A stretch of DNA of 14,371 nucleotides. Origin: JBDKGH01 sp039798265. Its GTDB lineage: Bacteria; Bacteroidota; Bacteroidia; Flavobacteriales_D; Sanyastnellaceae. A model generated the notes under the pieces. The model saw only the letters and a program-made list of their open reading frames with translations. It was not told the origin of the DNA and searched no databases. Positions 6,390 to 12,671 of the stretch are shown piece after piece. The DNA is taken from the NCBI GenBank assembly GCA_039798265.1, contig JBDKGH010000155.1, positions 1-14,371 of the forward strand, read 5' to 3'. Position 1 is the stretch's first letter, and every line of letters starts with the position of its first letter. The translations under genes were made by a program, and so were the position numbers.

Positions 6390-8321
6390 TTACGGAAGGT
6401 CTTCCTTCTTTCTGCCGCGCCAAGGAGCGATGAAAAAGTCGAAGGGATATTTTCGGAAATATGCCCAGAATATGGTTAAAAAACGAGGATTTTTGAGCAA
6501 AACAATCCCCCGACTGCGGATGGCAATGAAAAAAGCAAGGCTAAAACTTGTGGCGAAATTCACAAAACCGATGAGTAAAATACCAATGGGTATAATGATC
6601 AATTGAGATAAGGTTACTTGATCAAGCGCATAATAGAGTGCACTACTAAAACTACCCGCCGCGAAGGTGATGTGGCGAATGTCGAAGGGTAATCCTGTGA
6701 TGATTCCGATAAAGGTGGCGGTACCTAAAAAGAAACCGAGGGCAATATTTCCAGCAAGTGAGCCCGCATTGTGCTGAAGATAATTTGCTAAGCGATGTGT
6801 GTTTTTTTCCCCAATGAATTGCTTCAGTCGGTTGTGCTGTCTGATGCGCTCGGGCACGCGAGAATAAATCATGCGATTATCCGTGTATCCGGCAAGTAAT
6901 CCGGAAAGGAATAAATAAATACCGGTGATCACCGCAAACCAAAGTGCTCCTGAAAGCCAAGGGTGTTGATTGGTAATGACATGAAGCGCTGCTTGATCGG
7001 AGTACAATTGATAACCGAACACATAATCCATGGCCCAAGCAAAAACGAATGGCAATGGAAAAACAACGAGTAAATTACCGATGAACGAAATAGTTTGTGT
7101 ATGACAAACGCGGGCAATGGTAATGGCTAGTTCCTTTAAATCATTGTCTTCTTTTTTTCCTGTGATGTCTTTCGCCAGGGAAGCGGCAGTCATGGCCGGT
7201 TGCTTGGTGGCTAATGTGAAATGGAAAAATTGAATCAGCAAAAATCCAATGGCGTAATTAATACTGAAGAATAGAGCTTCCCACAAGGGCGGAAAGCCGA
7301 TTTGATGAATCCATGCTTTTACGAAAACGAGAAAACTAACGATGAGTCCTGCGCCTAAGGCAGCGGTAAAGAAGTGGCCATAAGCTTTTCGATCGGTGGC
7401 TATATAGTGTTCACCAGAATGACTTTTATGCTCTGAAATTTGGTAAGAAAGGTCTTGGATATTGTTTTTGAAAAAACGGAAAAAATGCTGACGGCTTTGT
7501 TCTTCTCGGGCAATGGCAATCAGCAGTTCGAATATGTTTTGCTCATTGTTTTTTTGAAGCACCTTGAGTAAACAGCGCAGCCTTTTAATCATGGCCATTC
7601 CTTTAGTAAGGAGGAAGGAGGTTTGCACATTGGCACCTTGAATATCTGCTGCTTTTTTTACCTCTTCAAAGTGATTTTTACAAAGCAAAGTCACTTCCCA
7701 GCATTCTTCAAACAGGTGATCAGCTTTTTCTCCCGCAGCTAATTTTTCAATGAGGGCAGTACACTTTTGCTGCATCTCAAAAAAGAGATAGTGATGCTTT
7801 TCTTTTTTATGGCGTATGATCAACTCTTCTTCACTCGAAAGCGCAGCTAATCGATAACTGAGCACGCTAATGGCGTCTAGTACTGCCGTTAAAGCGCGGC
7901 TATCGGTACCTGAAAAAAGGAGTGTGTTGAAATCATGAAGGTCTTCTAAACGAACTCTCTTTAACCAGCCAGCATCTACATTAAAATCCATCAACTGAAG
8001 TAAGCGATAGCGAAAAGCATTGTCGCTTTTTAATCGAGGTAGTATGCGGTGGCGCATCTTGCTGAACAGCTCCGACCAAAAACTACTTTTACGCGGAATG
8101 TCGCTGTTGTAGAGCAATTGATCGAGGCCATCTTCCTGCACCAACAATTGAATCTCACGGCGGATCAATTGCAGCACGTGAGGTTGCTGCCGAATGGAAT
8201 CGATCAATTGATGCGTGCGCTCGCTTTGATTTTCCGCTGAGCATTCACGCATATAAAGCACTATCTGCGAGAGATAGGTTTTTTCGCGATCAAAATGCAC
8301 GTATTGTTCAGCGGAGTTCAT
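6390..8321 (-). CDS. Multi-pass membrane protein of the PF10136 'site-specific recombinase' family
   Basis: The 643-residue protein has a soluble, helix-rich N-terminal region of about 315 residues, then roughly six to seven hydrophobic segments near residues 316-337, 348-369, 411-434, 456-478, 522-545, possibly 550-566, and 572-602. The segment GNIALGFFLGTA followed by GLPFDIRHITFAAG at about 543-556 matches, from memory, the hallmark of PF10136/COG4389, named after the gcr product of Neisseria. I see no tyrosine or serine recombinase catalytic motif, and the membrane architecture argues against DNA recombination, so the family name should not be taken as a function. The ATG is at 8319-8321; the dnaG stop is 59 bases upstream on the same strand. 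A TAnnTTTG element lies only four bases before the ATG. The function is unknown. Confidence 0.8.
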   Translation of the reverse strand: MNSAEQYVHFDREKTYLSQIVLYMRECSAENQSERTHQLIDSIRQQPHVLQLIRREIQLLVQEDGLDQLLYNSDIPRKSSFWSELFSKMRHRILPRLKSDNAFRYRLLQLMDFNVDAGWLKRVRLEDLHDFNTLLFSGTDSRALTAVLDAISVLSYRLAALSSEEELIIRHKKEKHHYLFFEMQQKCTALIEKLAAGEKADHLFEECWEVTLLCKNHFEEVKKAADIQGANVQTSFLLTKGMAMIKRLRCLLKVLQKNNEQNIFELLIAIAREEQSRQHFFRFFKNNIQDLSYQISEHKSHSGEHYIATDRKAYGHFFTAALGAGLIVSFLVFVKAWIHQIGFPPLWEALFFSINYAIGFLLIQFFHFTLATKQPAMTAASLAKDITGKKEDNDLKELAITIARVCHTQTISFIGNLLVVFPLPFVFAWAMDYVFGYQLYSDQAALHVITNQHPWLSGALWFAVITGIYLFLSGLLAGYTDNRMIYSRVPERIRQHNRLKQFIGEKNTHRLANYLQHNAGSLAGNIALGFFLGTATFIGIITGLPFDIRHITFAAGSFSSALYYALDQVTLSQLIIIPIGILLIGFVNFATSFSLAFFIAIRSRGIVLLKNPRFLTIFWAYFRKYPFDFFIAPWRGRKKEDLP

Positions 8322-8325
8322 GCCT

Positions 8326-8359
8326 CAAAATTAGCGAGGAAAGGTAAGGGCAGAACCAA
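8326..8359 (-). promoter_or_regulatory. Possible promoter at the start of the PF10136-family gene
   Basis: On the minus strand a perfect TAnnTTTG, TAATTTTG (8333-8326), is preceded after 23 bases by TTG (8359-8357). The spacing is at the long end of what is accepted for Bacteroidota. The -7 box ends four bases before the ATG, so the transcript would start at or next to the start codon and be leaderless. A chance match in AT-rich DNA is possible. Confidence 0.33.
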
Positions 8360-8380
8360 TTCAACAAGATTTGGGAAAAA

Positions 8381-10348
8381 TCAAAGAATAACGGATCCAA
8401 AGTACTTGGCCAATTCTTTGCGCGCATTCAATAGAGTCATGAGTTCACGGGTAAGGTGATCTACATTTTCCTCTTCTTCTGGATTATGTTGAATGGCTTC
8501 AATTTCTTTTTGAACGTTCACGATCATCTGCATCACCTTGTGCATTTTCAATCGGAAAATGGCGTCCTTAGCGGCTTTTCGAAGATTCATTTCTTCGGTT
8601 TCAGGATAGATGTGGTGGCGAGCGGTCCAGTTTTCACTCAGTTGATAAGGAGTGCTTACCAAATCGGTAGTATTACTGCTTACTTCCGGATCAGGATGAA
8701 GGGTGAATTTTCGAATTTCTGGAAATTCTTCTTTTGCAATAACCTCGACATACTCCTGCAGAATGCGATGATAGGTGGGATGTTCGAGTACGATCTCATC
8801 TTGCTCAAGGCTTCCAATAAGAAATTCAGCTAGCAGAATATCGTGGTTTTCGGGTTTGCCTTCTTCGTTTTGAACTTCGATCGTGATGTGTTGCTCTCCA
8901 AAATTGAGTAAGAGCCTGACAAGGTCTTTTTCTTGATGAAAAAGATTGAATGTAGGTGATTGATCACTCTCCGGTAAGCCATCAGCGGGGGTTTCGTCCA
9001 GTATCGGAAGATCTACTTTGTCTTCTTTCTTAACGTTTCCGCGAATGACTTTGTTGAGTTCCTGAATGAGTACACTCTCACCAATACGAAGAAGTGAAGC
9101 GCATTCTTGAGTATAAACACTTCGCTTGATACCATCAGGAATCAATGCGATACTTTCTACAATAGATCGGATAAGCGCTGCGCGTTTCAATGGATCATTT
9201 CCCGCCTCAGTAATGAGCTGAGAGGTTTTGAATCGAATGAAATCTTGCGCATGCGTGCCAATGAACTGCTGAATTTCCGTTACGCTATGCTTGCGTGCAA
9301 AGCTGTCCGGATCGTCGCCATCGGGAAATAAAACTACTCGAACATTCAATCCTTCTTTGAGGATCATGTCGATACCACGAAAGCTGGCTTTGATACCTGC
9401 TGCGTCACCATCGTAAAGAATGGTAATGTTTGGCGTGTAGCGGCGTATCAGTTTAATCTGACCTTCGGTAAGGCTTGTGCCGCTTGAGGCTACCACGTTT
9501 TCAATTCCTGCTTGATGGAGTGAAATTACATCGGTATACCCTTCTACTAAGTAACAAACGTCTTGTTTGACAATCGCATTTTTTGCGAGATGCAAACCGA
9601 AGAGAACATTGCTTTTGTTGTAGAGTTCGCTTTCTGGACTATTGAAGTATTTGGCTACCTCTTTTTCTACCTTAAGCGTGCGGCCAGCAAAGGCAATAAC
9701 CTTTCCGGAGATATTATGTATCGGGAACATGACGCGACCATGGAAAAAGTCCCACAGCTCTTTTTTGCCATTCCGATCGCGCTCTCTGCTGATCCCTGTT
9801 TTGATTAAGTGTTGCGGATTGTATCCTGCTTCTATGGCTTCTTTGCTAAATGCATCCCAACTATCGGGACTGTAGCCCAATTGAAATTTGCGAATGGTTT
9901 CAGTAGTAAATCCACGTTCGTAGAAGTACGAGAGTCCAATGGCTTGGCCTGCATCGGTATCATGAAGTTGGGTTTGAAACCACTTGTGTGCAAATTCAGA
10001 AACCAGGGAGAGACTTTCGCGTTCGCTTTTTTCTTGTTGAGCTTCGGCGTTTGGTGTGTCTTCTTCGATTTCAATTTTATACTTGTTGGCTAACCAACGA
10101 AGCGCTTCGGGGTAGGATAGCTTTTCATGCTGCATGAGAAAGTCGACCACGTTGCCGCCTTTTCCGCTACTGAAATCTTTGTAGATTCCTTTGGCGGGTA
10201 CTACGTAAAAGCTCGGGGTTTTTTCATTGGAAAAAGGAGAAAGCCCTTTGTAGGTAGAACCGCTTTTTTTGAGCACCACAAAATCGGCCACTACTTCTTC
10301 AATCAGCGCGGCTTGATAAATCTTGTCGATGGTGTCTCTCGAAATCAT
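8381..10348 (-). CDS. dnaG: DNA primase DnaG lacking zinc ligands
   Basis: DnaG makes the RNA primers for replication with the DnaB helicase. The 655 residues keep the standard order: an N-terminal CHC2-type fold (about 1-95), the catalytic core with ERGFTTETIRKFQLGYSP (144-161), FAGRTL (220-225) and YFNSPES (234-240), the TOPRIM acidic residues Glu269 in VEGYTDV and Asp313/Asp315 in LYDGDAAG, and a divergent helicase-binding tail. The unusual feature is the zinc domain: the frame around GLSPFSNEKTPSFYV and YKDFSSGKGGN is preserved, but positions equivalent to E. coli Cys40, His43, Cys61 and Cys64 are Ser37, Ser40, Asp58 and Ser61. The ATG at 10346-10348 gives the typical MISRDTIDKI start. 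A -7-like TAACTTTG lies at 10357-10364, but no -33 partner is evident. A gap of 33 bases separates it from the DUF2752 gene. Confidence 0.97.
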   Translation of the reverse strand: MISRDTIDKIYQAALIEEVVADFVVLKKSGSTYKGLSPFSNEKTPSFYVVPAKGIYKDFSSGKGGNVVDFLMQHEKLSYPEALRWLANKYKIEIEEDTPNAEAQQEKSERESLSLVSEFAHKWFQTQLHDTDAGQAIGLSYFYERGFTTETIRKFQLGYSPDSWDAFSKEAIEAGYNPQHLIKTGISRERDRNGKKELWDFFHGRVMFPIHNISGKVIAFAGRTLKVEKEVAKYFNSPESELYNKSNVLFGLHLAKNAIVKQDVCYLVEGYTDVISLHQAGIENVVASSGTSLTEGQIKLIRRYTPNITILYDGDAAGIKASFRGIDMILKEGLNVRVVLFPDGDDPDSFARKHSVTEIQQFIGTHAQDFIRFKTSQLITEAGNDPLKRAALIRSIVESIALIPDGIKRSVYTQECASLLRIGESVLIQELNKVIRGNVKKEDKVDLPILDETPADGLPESDQSPTFNLFHQEKDLVRLLLNFGEQHITIEVQNEEGKPENHDILLAEFLIGSLEQDEIVLEHPTYHRILQEYVEVIAKEEFPEIRKFTLHPDPEVSSNTTDLVSTPYQLSENWTARHHIYPETEEMNLRKAAKDAIFRLKMHKVMQMIVNVQKEIEAIQHNPEEEENVDHLTRELMTLLNARKELAKYFGSVIL

Positions 10349-10381
10349 AAGAGGCCCAAAGTTAACTAAAAGAAGGAGTAC

Positions 10382-10843
10382 TTAACCCCACGCCGATTCG
10401 GCCACTATTTGGTCGAAGGTGTGGGTATAGATGAAATGAACCAAACGGATGAGGTGGTATATACCGAGTGAAACGCCTAAGATGGTGCCCAAATGCTTTT
10501 TATACAAAAAGTGTTGGATATAGTCTTTTTTGAGCAGGAGGTCTGCAAGGAGAAGGATGCTGAAAAAAAGAGCTGCGATGACTACCAAAGGGCCAAAAAC
10601 ATGATAAGATAGACTTTTCCAAAGATTGCCCTCGTAAAAGAAAACGAGGGATTTGGTAATGCCACAACCCGGACAAGGAAAGCCAGTAGCTAGCTTAAAT
10701 GGACAATAGGATTGCTCACTTTCGATGTGGTGATGACCGTTAGTAAGGATGATGAAAAAAGGAAAAGCCAGCACTGAAAGTGTGCCGGCTAGTCCCAATA
10801 ATTTGCGAATGAAAATTTTATTTGTAGAGCTTGTTGATTTCAC
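10382..10843 (-). CDS. DUF2752-type small membrane protein
   Basis: This 153-residue protein has three likely membrane spans near residues 14-34, 80-104 and 117-140. Between the first two lies the DUF2752 signature: Cys47-Pro-Phe, then GFPCPGCGITKSL at 54-66 with Cys57 and Cys60. The conserved cysteines suggest metal binding or redox chemistry at the membrane face, but no function is established. The only plausible start is a GTG at 10841-10843, which lies inside the end of the DUF4234-type gene, giving a 26-base overlap in another frame. The overlap implies coupled translation. A later start, for example at a TTG near residue 16, would cut into the first membrane span and is less likely. Confidence 0.82.
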   Translation of the reverse strand: MKSTSSTNKIFIRKLLGLAGTLSVLAFPFFIILTNGHHHIESEQSYCPFKLATGFPCPGCGITKSLVFFYEGNLWKSLSYHVFGPLVVIAALFFSILLLADLLLKKDYIQHFLYKKHLGTILGVSLGIYHLIRLVHFIYTHTFDQIVAESAWG

Positions 10844-11165
10844 CTTGAATGATCATTGCAGCTACCATTGGAATAAAGAAACCCAAGACTAATAAAAGAA
10901 CAGATTGATCTTCTTTCTTTTCACCTGTGCGCTCATAAATGCAAGGCAAGCCTTCTTTTCCAACGAGGTAATAGAAATACACATTCACAGGCATGCAGCA
11001 TCCAGCGAAAATGGCTATGGGCTCTGAAATGATTTCTCTTTCGGCCACTGCATTAAATACACGGGCCGCTTTGATGTTCCAATAAATGAGGTAAAGCCCA
11101 CAAGTGACAATGCTCAGTAGCAATACCACAACGGGGTCGTTTTTGAATTGAGGTAGCGTGTTCAT
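10818..11165 (-). CDS. DUF4234-type small membrane protein
   Basis: This 115-residue protein has three predicted membrane segments near residues 10-30, 48-68 and 88-108. The opening, with VVVLLLSIVTCGLYLIYWNIKAAR split over residues 12-35, resembles DUF4234, where a hydrophobic helix ending in TCGxYxxYW precedes an amphipathic stretch. A relationship to TM2 or CD225-like small membrane proteins is the main alternative. The C-terminal end is charged and lysine-rich. The gene overlaps the downstream DUF2752-type gene by 26 bases, and the two are probably expressed together. An inverted repeat sits immediately before its ATG (11163-11165). The function is unknown. Confidence 0.72.
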   Translation of the reverse strand: MNTLPQFKNDPVVVLLLSIVTCGLYLIYWNIKAARVFNAVAEREIISEPIAIFAGCCMPVNVYFYYLVGKEGLPCIYERTGEKKEDQSVLLLVLGFFIPMVAAMIIQGEINKLYK

Positions 11166-11169
11166 AGGT

Positions 11170-11192
11170 TTCGTTTATGTAGTGTAAACGAA
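11170..11192. repeat. Inverted repeat abutting the DUF4234-type start codon
   Basis: TTCGTTTA (11170-11177) and TAAACGAA (11185-11192) form a perfect 8-bp inverted repeat with a 7-base loop. On the coding strand it ends four bases before the ATG, so as RNA it could fold over the ribosome entry site, and as DNA it could be an operator. It is not followed by a T run, so it is not a convincing terminator for rsmA. Confidence 0.45.
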
Positions 11193-11219
11193 GCTAATCA
11201 ATTTTAAATTCCGTTGTTC

Positions 11220-11990
11220 TTATTGTGGGAAAAAATGGTTGGTGAGACCAATAAATTCTTCTACGCTGAGTGTTTCTGGTCGACGGTTAAAGATCTCATC
11301 GGTCAATTGATCGGGGCTAGAAGAAAGACTGCGCAGAGAATTACGCAGGGTTTTTCTGCGTTGATTAAAAGCGAGTTTGATCACTTGTTTGAATTTTTTC
11401 TCATCGCAGGGCAAAGAGGTATTGTCTTTTCGCTTCATGCGAATAACACCACTCTTTACTTTTGGAGGTGGATCAAATTCAAATTCGCTAACGGTAAAAA
11501 GGTATTCGATATCGTACCACGCTTGCAGCAGCACAGATAAAATGCCATATTCTTTTCCACCAGGACCGCTCGCTACACGCTCTGCTACCTCTTTCTGAAA
11601 CATCCCAACGAGTTCGGGCACTTGGTCTTTGTAGTCCAATACGCGAAAGAGAATTTGTGAAGAGATGTTGTAGGGGAAATTGCCGATAACGGCTAAAGGC
11701 CCTGGTAAAACCGTATCAAGCGGTAAAGTGAGAAAATCTTTTTCAATGATTTTCCCATGTAGTTCTTTGTAGTGAATGGTGAGATAGGCGACAGATTCGC
11801 TATCCACTTCTACCACATTTACTTGGTAAGGAGAGCGCAAGAGATATTTGGTGAGAGCACCTGTACCTGGTCCAATTTCGAGCAGCTGCTTGTAATCGCC
11901 GTGGCCTGTGAGGCTTTGGGCTATACGGTCGCAGATTTCATCATTTTTGAGAAAGTGCTGTCCGAGATGTTTTTTGGGCTTAACGTACAT
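11220..11990 (-). CDS. rsmA: 16S rRNA (adenine-N6,N6) dimethyltransferase RsmA/KsgA
   Basis: RsmA (KsgA) dimethylates the two adjacent adenines in the helix 45 loop of 16S rRNA with S-adenosylmethionine, late in small-subunit assembly. The 256 residues are near the usual length. Motifs are KKHLGQHFLKN at 6-16, the SAM loop LEIGPGTGALT at 37-47, the acidic ribose-binding Glu61 in VVEVDS, and the catalytic motif NFPYN at 104-108, in which Phe replaces the usual Leu. The C-terminal FNQRRKTLRNSL at 208-219 is also conserved. The ATG at 11988-11990 places the family N-terminus correctly. It follows the deacetylase stop by 15 bases. The next gene begins 54 bases beyond its stop. Confidence 0.96.
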   Translation of the reverse strand: MYVKPKKHLGQHFLKNDEICDRIAQSLTGHGDYKQLLEIGPGTGALTKYLLRSPYQVNVVEVDSESVAYLTIHYKELHGKIIEKDFLTLPLDTVLPGPLAVIGNFPYNISSQILFRVLDYKDQVPELVGMFQKEVAERVASGPGGKEYGILSVLLQAWYDIEYLFTVSEFEFDPPPKVKSGVIRMKRKDNTSLPCDEKKFKQVIKLAFNQRRKTLRNSLRSLSSSPDQLTDEIFNRRPETLSVEEFIGLTNHFFPQ

Positions 11991-12005
11991 GTGACAAAGG
12001 TAAGG

Positions 12006-12638
12006 CTATTCTTCCAAAGAAGCCGCTGACGGCAATGGAGCCAGCTCATAGCCTAATGAAAGGATATGTTCAATGATGGGACGAACGGAGCCTAGCACAT
12101 TTTTGGAAGCTTTAACGCTGTCATGCATGACGATGATGCTGCCTCCCTCGAGGTGTTTTGCAACGCGTTCATAACATTCTTCGGGTGTAGTATTTAGGTC
12201 AAAGTCACCCGTTATAATATCCCACATGACCAAATGGTAACGTTTGCGAATAGCAGTGGCTTGGCCCCGGGTAATGCGGCCATAAGGAGGGCGATAGAGA
12301 TCCGTTTGAATAAAATGTTCGGCCTGTAGAACATTTTTTAAGTAAGCGAATGCAGTTGTTTTCCACCCGTTTGGATGCGAATAGGTATGATTGCCGATAC
12401 GATGTCCTTCTTGCACAAGGCGCTCAAAAAGATCAGGAGCCAATTCTACTTGTTTTCCCAAACAGAAAAAAGTGGCCTTAGCATTATACTCCTGCAGAAT
12501 ATCTAGTATTTGATCTGTAATACCGGGTGTGGGTCCATCGTCAAAAGTCAAATATACCTTGCGCTCATCTCTTGGCATATTCCAGAGAAACTGGCTTGCC
12601 AAGGGCTTGATGATTTCGGGCATTTTGACTAAGTACAC
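12006..12638 (-). CDS. Polysaccharide deacetylase (NodB domain, CE4)
   Basis: This 210-residue protein is a nearly bare NodB domain that would remove N-acetyl or O-acetyl groups from a sugar polymer. The five CE4 motifs are seen: TFDDGP at 31-36 (Asp33 base, Asp34 metal), the metal pair His84 and His88 in NHTYSH, RPPYGR at 116-121, WDIITGDFD at 139-147, and IIVMHDS at 168-174 with His172. There is no signal peptide or membrane anchor, so the site of action is unclear. The frame starts at a GTG (12636-12638); an ATG five codons later (12621-12623) is the alternative and gives 205 residues. I kept the GTG because MYLVKMP resembles the start I recall for Bacteroidota relatives. The substrate cannot be told from the sequence; peptidoglycan is one possibility. 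Confidence 0.88.
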   Translation of the reverse strand: MYLVKMPEIIKPLASQFLWNMPRDERKVYLTFDDGPTPGITDQILDILQEYNAKATFFCLGKQVELAPDLFERLVQEGHRIGNHTYSHPNGWKTTAFAYLKNVLQAEHFIQTDLYRPPYGRITRGQATAIRKRYHLVMWDIITGDFDLNTTPEECYERVAKHLEGGSIIVMHDSVKASKNVLGSVRPIIEHILSLGYELAPLPSAASLEE

Positions 12639-12671
12639 GAGGCTTTTTTTATTGTTCGAATGATCGTTCGG

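Noticed and set aside
6390..8321. PF10136-family gene as evidence of a mobile or recombination system beside dnaG
   Set aside because: The protein is a membrane protein without recombinase motifs, and no att sites, integrase, transposase or flanking repeats are visible.
10357..10364. TAACTTTG as a full dnaG promoter
   Set aside because: No TTG or TTTG was found at 17-23 bases upstream, so it is noted only as a -7-like match and not listed as a promoter.
10360..10367. AGTTAACT palindrome between the DUF2752-type gene and dnaG
   Set aside because: Eight bases of AT-rich self-complementary sequence is easily expected by chance and has no partner site.
12643..12668. Short inverted CGAA/TTCG repeat near a run of A/T between the surface-protein gene and the deacetylase gene, considered as a terminator
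   Set aside because: The stem is only four bases, and on the coding strand it is followed by an A run, not a T run.
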